Positions 56,173 through 64,000 of a stretch of DNA of 64,000 nt are shown piece after piece (position 1 is the first letter of the stretch; the number at the start of each line of letters is the position of its first letter). Below the pieces are notes generated by a model that was not told the DNA's origin, searched no databases, and saw only the letters and a program-made list of their open reading frames with translations. Origin of the DNA: Pictodentalium vernedei (lineage: Eukaryota > Mollusca > Scaphopoda > Dentaliida > Dentaliidae); contig CM062296.1 of assembly GCA_031216915.1 (NCBI GenBank), forward strand, positions 456,520,681 through 456,584,680, given 5' to 3'. A program made the position numbers and the translations under genes.

Positions 56173-57848
56173 AGCTCACCTGACTGAAAGTCAGGATGAG
56201 CTATAGTGATCGCTCACCATCCGGCATCTGTCGTCTGTGAACATGATGTTAAGTGTGTTATAATGAAGCCCCTTGGTTCATATTTGGGCTCAATACTGGA
56301 GCCTGAATTTTTAACTTAGGGCAATATGGGAAATGAGTGAGCACTGTGGCTCAGTTGGTAGAGGTGCAGGCTGCAAGCCGAGAGGTCTTCAGTTCAAATC
56401 CCACCTACGGCAACCACGTTGTGTCCTTGGGCAAGACACTTCATCTCCATTGCCCGCGTGGGGACACGATGATGCCGTGTACTTAGGCATACTGCACGTC
56501 GATGATACGCATGTCTTCAACCAATCTTACCCTGCCTGTGCTTCAGTGCGGAGTTACGATGTTGGGGAGCTGGCAGCTGCTCGTCGTTGCTCGGTGGTTC
56601 TCTCCGGGTACTCCTGCTTCCTCCACTCGTAAAACTGTCACGGTCATGATTAGCCATTGTGCATAAATATGTGACCTTAAACATCAATAAATAAATAAAT
56701 AAATAAATATGGGAAATGATCCTTAAAAATCGTTTAGATCAACTAGTCATAATGCTTTCATATTTGGTATGCAACATCTCTAGGGAGGTGAGATTCAAGT
56801 TTGTTTAAATCAAGTGTCTGGGTTCATATTTGGGCTCCCTATGGTATCCCGAATTTTACTTAGTGCAATATGATGGAATTTCTTTAAAAATCATCTTCAG
56901 ATCCACCAGTCAGAATGCTTTCATATTTGGTATACATCTCTAGGGAGTGAGATTCAAGTTTGTTCAAACCGGGTCCCTAGGTTCATATTTGGGCTCCCTA
57001 TGGTAGCCCAAATTTTACATTGGTGCAGTATGAGGAAATTTCTTTAAAAATCTTTTTGAGATCACCAGTCAGAATGCTTTCATATTTGGTACACAGCATC
57101 TCTAGGGGGTGGAATCAAGTCCCTGTGTTCATATTTGGGCTTTCTATGTGAGCCTAAATTTTAACTTAGTGCAATATGAGGGAATTATTTTTCTTCAGAT
57201 TCACCTGTTAGAATCCTTTCATATTTGGTATACAACATCTTTAGGTGGGGCAGATTCAAGTTTGGGCTCCCTATGCAATTGGAGGGGATTTTTTAAAAAG
57301 TCTTCTTCTCCAGAACCACCTCTTCGAATGTTTTGATATTTGGTATACAACATCTCTAGGGGGGTCAGATTCAAGTTTGTTTAAAGCGAGTCCCTGAGTT
57401 AATATTTGGGCTTTTTATGGGAGCCTGAATTTTAACTTTAGTGCGATATGAAGGGATTTCTTTAAAAATCATCTTCTCCAGATCCACCAGTCAGAATGCT
57501 TTCCTGTTTGGTATACAACGTCTGTAGGGGTGAAATTCAAGTTTGTTCAAATCGGGTTCCTGGGTTAATATTTGGGCCCCCTATGGTAGCCCGAATTTCA
57601 GCTTAGTGCAATATGAGGACATTTCTTTAAAAATCTTTTCCTTCAGATCCACCAGTGAGAGTGCTTTCTCATTTGGTATACAGCACCCTGGTGGTGGAAG
57701 GGAAGGGCTACATGGACAACAGAGTTATAAATAATTAAATAACTTCATTCCTCTATAGTGTTAACTAGCTATAGATGATAATAATTAAATCCTTCTTTGA
57801 ACAACTATTGTAAGGTGTGCGCCTCAGGCCCCATGGGGCCTCTTGTTT
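56173..57848 (+). mobile_element. HL-B element copy 2, complete
   Basis: The left end AGCTCACCTGACTGAAAGTC has a seven-base-pair hairpin (CCTGACT/AGTCAGG) after a T run. The right end is AAGGTGTGCGCCTC, hairpin AGGCCCCATGGGGCCT, CTTGTTT. Seven to eight monomers of ~150-180 bp, of the same type as copy 1, lie between. A tRNA-headed SINE is inserted at 56337..56705. Confidence 0.8.
56337..56705 (+). mobile_element. tRNA-headed SINE (S1), full length
   Basis: The head is TGGCTCAGTTGGTAGAGG with box B GTTCAAATCCC. The body and tail are as in the other S1 copies, with an (AATA)n end. A perfect 14-bp duplication AATATGGGAAATGA flanks it (56323-56336 and 56706-56719), within an HL-B monomer. Confidence 0.87.
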
Positions 57849-59362
57849 GGTACTATCGTTTGAAAATTGTGATAAAAGGACAGTTATGAATGAAATCTCA
57901 AGTTGTGCTTCTGTAGGGCTTGCTTTTACATGCACATTGTTCGCACTGCTTTTAATAAACACATGAAAATGACATATGTCTTGAAAAACCCTTGAATAAG
58001 ACATATTGGCCATTGAATGTTTTAGAAATTGAAAAATCCGGAATTTCTATCAGTTCCTAATGCAATTGTTAGGGTATAATAGAAAAAAAAAATTATTTTG
58101 TCTTTTATTAAACTAGGTCTTTCAGATAGCCACAGATCTTTTTTGTTTTGGAAGAAAATTGTCAACAAATCCTTTTTGATAAAGTGGAGTTAAAAATATA
58201 TGGTTTTATGAGGCCTTTAAAAACTTTTTAGTCCTGGAAGAACCCTTGATTTTATTTCTAAGATGTATGAACCCTGATGCAGTGATAAAGTTCAGAGTTT
58301 TACTTCAACACTTGTCAACCCTTTCCCAAATGTAGTTACTTCAGTTGTACCACTTTCTTGTGTTTTTTTTCAAAATATTAAAGTTCCTTTTTATTTCTCC
58401 AAGCCCTTGGGTGAGATCTCTCCAATGCTTCAATTTTTTAGCAAATTCCAGGCCCTTAAAAATGCTTGAAAATCAGTCTTTGGAAAATGCCATGAACAGT
58501 TCTTTTTTGGGTGATTGTTTGGATCATTTTGGTCAACGCATGTGATCACAAGATATGTTATTTGGCTATTTAGTTTTGTAAATTGCAATTTTTTTTGTTT
58601 GCTGGAATAACACCCACAACAGACACACTGATCCTTTGGAGACTATCTGAGAGAGCTTCCCAAGGATTATTGTTGGGGATTGATTATTGGTGTGGAAATA
58701 CATGTTAACAACCAACTGGTTTGTATACAAATAGTAGATATGATTAATATAATTTTAGATGAAGATCCTGGAAAATGTTTGAGAATTGTCTAGAAATGCC
58801 CTTGAAAGTCCTTGATTTATATTTCTTAGGGAAGTACAAATCCTGCATGGAATCCTGGAAAATGCTTCAGAATTGGCTGCAAAAGTCCTTGATTTATATT
58901 TCTTAGGACGTACAAATCCTGCATGGAATCCTGGAAAATGCTTTAGAATTGGCTACAAATGTTCTTGAAAGTCCTGGATTTTCATCTCTCAAGGATGTAC
59001 GAATCCTGCATGGAATGTGCATAATAAGGTCTTTCCATTCTGGTGCTTAATTTTTGTTTTAACAGAACAAACGGAACACTATTTGAATGACCATTTTTTT
59101 GTCTGTGTACTGTAGAGCCCTGTGATTTTGGCCAGTTTGTTAAGAAAAAGTCTAAAAGTTCATATTTAAACTATCTCGATCCAATCATAACTGATTCTTA
59201 AACTATCTCGATCCAATCATAACTGATTCCTTTTCACACTGATGTCAAAATACCAAAAATTTCAGGCACCAAATTTTTCCCCTAAAGCAACTGGGAATTT
59301 AGCCATTAAATCTTGTTTGACAGAGAGAGCTCAATGAGCTGTGTCAAACAAGATGGAATTGG
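57849..59362. other. Unassigned DNA with small tandem repeats
   Basis: No gene. Three tandem units of ~85-90 bp at about 58755-59010 share AATCCTGGAAAATG, TTGATTTATATTTCTTAGG and ACAAATCCTGCATGG. A ~40-bp direct repeat (AACTATCTCGATCCAATCAT) occurs at 59168 and 59199. A hairpin ATCTTGTTTGACA / TGTCAAACAAGAT lies at 59311-59352. Confidence 0.5.
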
Positions 59363-60558
59363 TTAACTGGTAGAGCGCTAAATTATTTTTCAAAGGTGAT
59401 TGGAAAGACAAGTATTTTTAGTCGAGTTTTGACGGAGTCAAACTCAACTTATAGTTTGATGAAGTGGCGGCGGGCGTAAACAATTGGTTTCTGGGCAATA
59501 ACTTTAGTTCTATTTGATGCACCTTTACCAAAATTATACCAGAGGTTACCCTGTAGGAAAGGAAGACACCTATGGATTTCAGAGTCTTGCGCCCCAAGGT
59601 CAAGGTCACTGTTACTATAAATAGAATATTTTGTGACAAATTGGTTTCCGGGCAATAGCTTTAGTTCTATTTGACGCACCTTTACCAAACTTATACCAGA
59701 GGTTACCCTATAGGAAGGGAAGACACCTATTGATTTCGGAGTCTGGGACTGTCAAGGTCACTGTTACTGTAAATAGAATATTTTATGACAAATTGGTTTC
59801 CGGGCAATAACTTTAGTTCTATTTGACGCACCTTTAACAAGCTTATACCAGAGGTTACCCTATAGGAAGGGAAGACACCTATTGATTTCGGATTCTGGGA
59901 CTGTCAAGGTCACTGTTACTATAAATAGAATATTTTGTGACAAATTGGTTTCCGGGCAATAACTTTAGTTCTATTCCATGTATCTTCACCAAACTTATAC
60001 CACAGGTTACCCTATAGGAAGGGAAGACACCTATCGATTTTGGAGTCTGGGGCCCCAAAGTCAAGGTCACTGTTACTATCCATAGAATATTTTGTGACAA
60101 ATTGGTTTCCGGGCAATAACTTTAGTTCTATTTGACGCACCTTTACCAAATTTATACCAGAGGTTACCTTATAGGAAAGGAAGACACCTATTGATTTCGG
60201 AGTCTGCGACTCCAAGGTCAAGGTCACTGTTACTATAAATGGCTTATTTCTTCAGAATTTAATGTCAAAACTCGACTTCTGGATCTGTGATCCTCTTGTT
60301 GGATTTTTTTCAATGTTACCATACTATCAGCAAGGAGGACCTTAGTTCAGGAAGATTTTGCTCACAAACAATTATAATAAATTTATTTTTTATATAATTA
60401 TTTTTTCCTACTGTTGAGCAAACAATTATCCATGCCAGATGATGTTATGCAAAGTAAATGTTATGAAAAGCTTATGCATTAAGTGTAAAGCCACTAAAGT
60501 TGATTTCAACACTTTTCAATAGTGCCATGATAATGGCTTCTAGCACTCAAGCAGTTAA
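59363..60558. mobile_element. TTAA-family-2 MITE split by HL-C
   Basis: The left end is TTAACTGGTAGAGCGCT; the right end AGCACTCAAGCAGTTAA is inverted to it. The left 55 bp match 12443-12497 nearly exactly, and the right part (CTGTTGAGCAAACAA, AAAGCCACTAAAGTTG) matches 12890-12960. The interruption begins in the T run after AAGTATTTTT. Confidence 0.7.
59420..60303 (+). mobile_element. HL-C element, 884 bp, five ~155-bp monomers
   Basis: The left end AGTCGAGTTTTGAC contains the hairpin TTTGACGGAGTCAAA. The right end has GTCAAAACTCGACT, an exact inverse, then hairpin GGATCTGTGATCC and TCTTGTT. Five monomers share ATTGGTTTCYGGGCAATARC, TATACCAGAGGTTACCCTAT and GTCAAGGTCACTGTTACT. It inserts in a T run of a TTAA-family-2 MITE. 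This is the clearest small example of the HL plan. Confidence 0.82.
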
Positions 60559-60684
60559 ATATCTAATAGAATTATGGGAAACAAACTTGCAGCTTGAAAT
60601 GTTGTTTTGACATGAGTGTACCAAGGGTTAACCATTAGGATCAAATGTTAAATTCAAAATGCTTCACTCGCTTTTGCCATTTAT

Positions 60685-61093
60685 TATACGCCCATTTTGA
60701 AAAAACGGTTGTATTATGGTATACCGCTGTCTGTCCATCCATCCTTCCGTCCACACATCGTACAATAACTCGAAAATGCTTCGAGCAATTTTTGTGATTT
60801 TTTGATAGAAAGTATATGTTGATGGAAGGAAGCTCCCTTTCGATTTGTGTCGCTGTCCGATTTGTCATTCCAGAGTTCTGGAACTTTATTCGTCAAAATA
60901 TAGACAATTTTCCACATGTCGGACAATAACTTTAAAAATTTATTTCCAAATTGATGAACACAGTATGTTGTTGGTTATGATTATTGTACAAGAATATAAA
61001 AAAAACTTGACAACTACACATGTATACTCATATTGTGTGCTTCCCTCTTGTAATTAATAACGGGCGTATCATGCGCTCATGGCGCAGCTGTTT
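60685..61093 (+). mobile_element. HL-G element copy 3, 409 bp
   Basis: The left end is ATACGCCCATTTTG; the right end has AACGGGCGTAT, hairpin TGCGCTCATGGCGCA and GCTGTTT. GTCTGTCCATCCATCCTTCC follows the left head (GGTTGTATTATGGTATACC). Only one to two diverged monomers separate the ends. It lies 127 bp upstream of the WTAP exon. Confidence 0.75.
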
Positions 61094-61220
61094 ATTTTCG
61101 AAATACCAGGACACTAAACAGTACTGTCTGCATTCATCGTGTTGTTGGTGAATGAAATCATTCATTCGGAGTGTGTGTGAGATTCTTTATATGGTTGTTA
61201 CATTTGAAATTATATTGCAG

Positions 61221-61375
61221 TCAAACAGGGAAACGTTTAATGGCAAAGTGTCAGATGTTATTTCAAGAAAATGATGAAATTGGAAAAATGATTGCCTCAG
61301 GTAGAACAGCTAAGTTAGAAGGTGAAATATCTTTACAGAAAACACTAGTACAAGAGATGAAAAAGAATCAAGAAG
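61221..61375 (+). CDS. WTAP: WTAP internal exon (coiled coil, ~human residues 151-202)
   Basis: The acceptor is TATATTGCAG|T. The first base completes a Ser codon with the AG left at 15003-15004; then 51 codons and one base follow to the donor GAAG|GTAAAC at 61376. Diagnostic stretches are SQTGKRLMAKCQMLFQEN (human SQTGKKLMAKCRMLIQEN) and GRTAKLEGEISLQKT (human GRIAQLEAELALQKK). The heptad pattern continues the coiled coil of the upstream exon. Residues after the donor do not resemble WTAP, which supports the splice site. The C-terminal exons are beyond the window. Confidence 0.93.
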
Positions 61376-61445
61376 GTAAACCAATTGATCAAAATAATTA
61401 TGTTGTTCAGTGCTTGACAGAGATTATGATCTACCAATATTATAA

Positions 61446-61582
61446 GTTACATAGTGTGTAGCTGGCTGACACATTTCCATACATGGCGATGAGAGTTCAT
61501 ATCATGTGAGGCGAAGCCGAACCTGATATGAACTCTTAGAGCCTTGTACAGAAATGTATCAGCCAGCTACATGCTGTGTAAC
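61446..61582. repeat. 137-bp inverted-repeat element next to the WTAP exon
   Basis: Long, nearly perfect arms: GTAGCTGGCTGACACATTTC with GAAATGTATCAGCCAGCTAC, and AGAGTTCATATCA with TGATATGAACTCT, around GAGGCGAAGCCGAACC. The outer ends GTTACATAGTGT / ATGCTGTGTAAC also pair. It begins 70 bp after the exon donor. It is a MITE-like foldback of unknown family. Confidence 0.7.
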
Positions 61583-62848
61583 ATATTTATTGACAGCACC
61601 ACGCAAGCTCAACAGTAACTGGCACCGGTGTGTAAACATGGTGATAGTAAACAATCTTCGCTGTTCTAAGTGCGATATTTGTTTACAAAACAAAACTTAT
61701 CGCTACAAGCATATCTGAAATACCCTTGCATACATTTACTGCCATTACCAATTGAAAAGCGTTAACAAAGCACTTTTAAATGTTCAAAAATCACTTTTAA
61801 TCTGTTGGGTAAACTAAAGAAAATGTTCTCTTCAGCATAAAAATCGATAGACTGTAGTCGGTGTAGATAGTCATACAAACAACAAAGAACTTTGGCCAGT
61901 TTTAGGACTAGAAATAGTATTTTTTGTCCTTTTTTTTTTTTTTTTTTTTTTTTTAAATATTTAATGTTTTAAATCAATAAATATGGCAGCTTGAAAATAT
62001 TTTTGCTGCTTAAATTCTCTTTTTTTCTTTTATTTCAAATTTTGAAAATACGAAGCGAGTGGAAACGCATCAATTTGATCAAAATAGTAATGGCTGCTAC
62101 TCACCTGATATCAAATGATATCAGGTGAGTTACCTGATATGGCGGAACCCTTAAATGGTATTCCAGCATTCTGATTGGACAAACTAACTTTGAGGCATAA
62201 TAATAGTTGGTACCAAATCCAATACTACCGATATTCGGACATATTAAGCTGAAGAATTGTAAACTAGTCAGATTTCTAAGCAAAAAATAGAGATTTTTAT
62301 TTTTTATTGTGCAAAGAGGAACATTTATCAACTTTAATAGAGAGATTCGGTGAAAAATACAAATTTCCGGGTCGTTTAATAATAATTTTGGAAAATCATG
62401 AGTCTCTCTCTCTCTAAAATAGTGAGTCTAAACATCTCTGCAGATATTATTGTTTTTGAAAAAGCTTGTTTTATCACCAGCATGGGTTATACCATCGTCA
62501 GAGAGCCAGCTTTCTCTTGATTTTCTGTTCACAAGAATTTTTACCCCTTGTGGGGAAAAGATATAGCACAGAGCTCATTTCCTTTGTCCATCTGTTTGTC
62601 GAATCACTTCAGTAACTTTTGCAATGATTATAAAATATAATTGAATTTTGGAGGGTTGCTTGGTATTAACTTTGTCTTGAACAGTTTTGATAACCACCAT
62701 GGTTTCTTCATAATTAACCCCTTGCATGCTGCTGGCAGATATTCCTGCCAAGGTCAGGTTTTCTCTTGCCACTGAAATAAGTATAATTTGGGCAAGTTTA
62801 ATCAAATTTTCCCCCAGTAAGTTGAATTGATTTTTTTACCCATAATTT
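61583..62848. other. WTAP downstream intron, mostly unassigned
   Basis: It contains a long T run at about 61929-61954 and a perfect palindrome at 62099-62130 (ACTCACCTGATATCA, two A's, then its exact complement). No exon recognised. Confidence 0.5.
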
Positions 62849-63075
62849 TCCCCGTGGGAACCCCGGGAAGTGAAGCAGTGCTTGTTTACTGTGGTAAACA
62901 AGCTCTATTTCACTGGTAAAATAGGACCCAGTCACTAATGCTTGGGGTGCAAGTCCTCTAAAATAGGCAACATGGGGTATAAACGATTGACTGACCTTGA
63001 CTTTATCTCCATGTTGTGGTCATGATTAGCCATTGTGCAGAAGTATGTGACCTTAAACAACAATAAATAAATAAA
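62849..63075 (+). mobile_element. S2 hairpin-headed SINE, 227 bp, with perfect target duplication
   Basis: It has CCCGTGGGAACCCCGGG, the long GCTTGTTTACTGTGGTAAAC hairpin, TTTCACTGGTAAAATAGGAC, ATTAGCCATTGTGCAGAAG and TGACCTTAAACAACAATAAA. The 13-bp TTACCCATAATTT occurs at 62836-62848 and 63076-63088. This copy fixes the element's true ends. Confidence 0.82.
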
Positions 63076-63229
63076 TTACCCATAATTTATTCAGATAAAC
63101 TTTTCATCAAATCTAGTCATGGCTGCTTCATAGTAGCCATGACCAGATTTTATGAAAAATATATTGAAAATACCCAGCAGGTCAAGAGTTAAATTATTGT
63201 CTTTTAGTTACTGTGTCTCTCTTCAAATT

Positions 63230-63471
63230 TTAACTGGTTGAGGGCAAGATTATTTTTGGTGGTCTGAATTTATTTATCAAAATTTGTTTTATTACAAATT
63301 ATTGGAGAGTGCCCACAGGCACAGGCAATCTGTAATAAAACAAATTTGTATTAAAATATTATTTGCATTTGACTGAATATGGAACACGAGCGAGGAAAAT
63401 GTTGACTTTTGCACTGGTACCCTCATTTTTTTGAACGCCCTGATACTGGTTTCTAGTACTTAACCAGTTAA
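63230..63471. mobile_element. TTAA-family-2 MITE, intact, 242 bp
   Basis: The left end is TTAACTGGTTGAGGGC; the right end is GTACTTAACCAGTTAA. A central hairpin TGGAGAGTGCCCACAGGCAC lies between arms TTTTATTACAAATTAT and its partial complement. It is the uninterrupted paralogue of 42871..46462: GTACCCTCATTTTTTTGAAC reads through the HL-E insertion point. Confidence 0.68.
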
Positions 63472-63654
63472 TGTTTGTGGAAAAACTGGACACTGTAATT
63501 ATTGAATTGCAATGAATTTGTGTAATTCTTTATATTAACAATGTCTTGGACAAATTTAAAAAGCTTTGTCTTTTTTAAATTAAAAGAGTTACTGCCTTTT
63601 GTTTACTGCAATTCAGTAGAAAGTTTAATGTTTACTAGTATATAATAACCTGCA

Positions 63655-63949
63655 GCATATTTATCAGATTCTCTGGGTTCATATTTGGGCTCCATTTGAG
63701 AACCCAAAGTTTAACTTTTTGTAATAACACAAATATTCTTTAAAAATCTCTTTCTTCAGATTCACCAATCAGAATCTTGTGATATTTGTGATATTTGGTA
63801 AAAATCATCCTTTTGAGGATCAGATTAAAGTATGTTCAAACCAAGCCTCTGGCTCCATATTTGGGCTCTGTATGGGAACCCAAAGTTTAACTTCTATTAA
63901 GTATTCTTTAAAAATCTTTGTCGGCTCCACCAGGCAGAATCTTTAAATT
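63655..63949 (+). repeat. HL-B monomers, fragment
   Basis: Nearly two monomers: TTCATATTTGGGCTCC, TTCTTTAAAAATCTC, CTTCAGATTCACCAATCAGA, GATATTTGGTAAAAATCATC. No left end is visible; it is cut on the right by a new HL head. Confidence 0.55.
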
Positions 63950-63952
63950 TTT

Positions 63953-64000
63953 AGCTCAACTTTGGCGAAGCCAAATTTGAGCTTATGCCATGGCCAGTCG
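63953..64000 (+). mobile_element. Left end of a further HL element (cut by window end)
   Basis: AGCTCAACTTTGGCGAAGCC with hairpin TTTGGC/GCCAAA and TTTGAGCTTATGCC follows a run of five T's (63948-63952) in an HL-B monomer. Only 48 bp are in the window. Confidence 0.6.

Larger units (their letters stand above)
15005..61220 (+). other. WTAP: WTAP intron, 46,216 bp
   Basis: It is bounded by a GT donor at 15005-15006 and an AG acceptor at 61219-61220 with a short pyrimidine tract (TATATTGCAG). The intron is phase 2. It is filled mainly by the nested repeats annotated here; a clear repeat-poor part is about 15.0-20.5 kb. No additional in-frame WTAP exon is needed, because the two exons join directly within a segment contiguous in vertebrate WTAP. 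Confidence 0.9.

Noticed and set aside
1-64000. Autonomous transposase, reverse transcriptase or Rep/helicase gene
   Set aside because: No frame of adequate length or with recognisable catalytic motifs was seen; every mobile element here appears non-autonomous.

Overview
This window looks like an animal genome, probably a marine lophotrochozoan and most likely a mollusc (bivalve-like). It is AT-rich, it has spliced exons of a metazoan gene, and it is packed with minisatellite-bearing elements of the kind described from bivalves. The species cannot be read from the sequence. No prokaryotic or viral gene was seen.

The only gene supported with confidence is WTAP on the + strand, the regulatory subunit of the m6A mRNA methyltransferase complex. 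Two internal exons are present, 14826..15004 and 61221..61375. Their splice phases match (phase 2) and together they read continuously through the conserved WTAP coiled coil. The intron between them is 46,216 bp. The 5' exons are not recognised in bases 1-14825, and the 3' exons lie beyond the window. A minus-strand zinc-finger-like exon fragment at 34221..34439 is the only other plausible coding sequence.

Almost everything else is mobile DNA in nested layers. (1) The dominant class is a set of non-autonomous, Helentron/HINE-like elements, called HL here. Each has a left end that starts with a short hairpin, often a (GTCC)n-rich stretch, a core of tandem 140-180 bp monomers, a subterminal inverted repeat matching the left end, and a right-terminal hairpin 7-11 nt from the end. 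They sit in runs of T. At least ten families (A, B, C, D, E, F, G, H, J, L) can be told apart. Several are caught inside another repeat that is also present uninterrupted in the window, so the insertion points can be read directly. (2) Short inverted-repeat elements include piggyBac-like (TTAA), a second TTAA family, PIF/Harbinger-like (3-bp duplications), Tigger/mariner-like (TA) and hAT-like (5-bp duplications). (3) SINEs come as tRNA-headed, 5S-rRNA-headed and hairpin-headed types that share bodies or tails; several have perfect 10-14 bp target duplications.

Layout: 1-14.8 kb, HL-A, H, A and G elements and a nested MITE stack upstream of the first exon. 15-21 kb, mostly unassigned intron with few repeats. 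21.3-24.3 kb, a 165-bp array and the 5S-SINE. 25-30 kb, an old degraded array loaded with hairpin SINEs. 30-38 kb, Tigger, L, F, A and B elements around a unique island. 38-51 kb, nested G/A, J, E and A elements. 51-61 kb, B, C and G elements up to the second exon. 61.4-64 kb, the next WTAP intron. All mobile-element calls rest on repeats and termini visible within the window, not on database matches.
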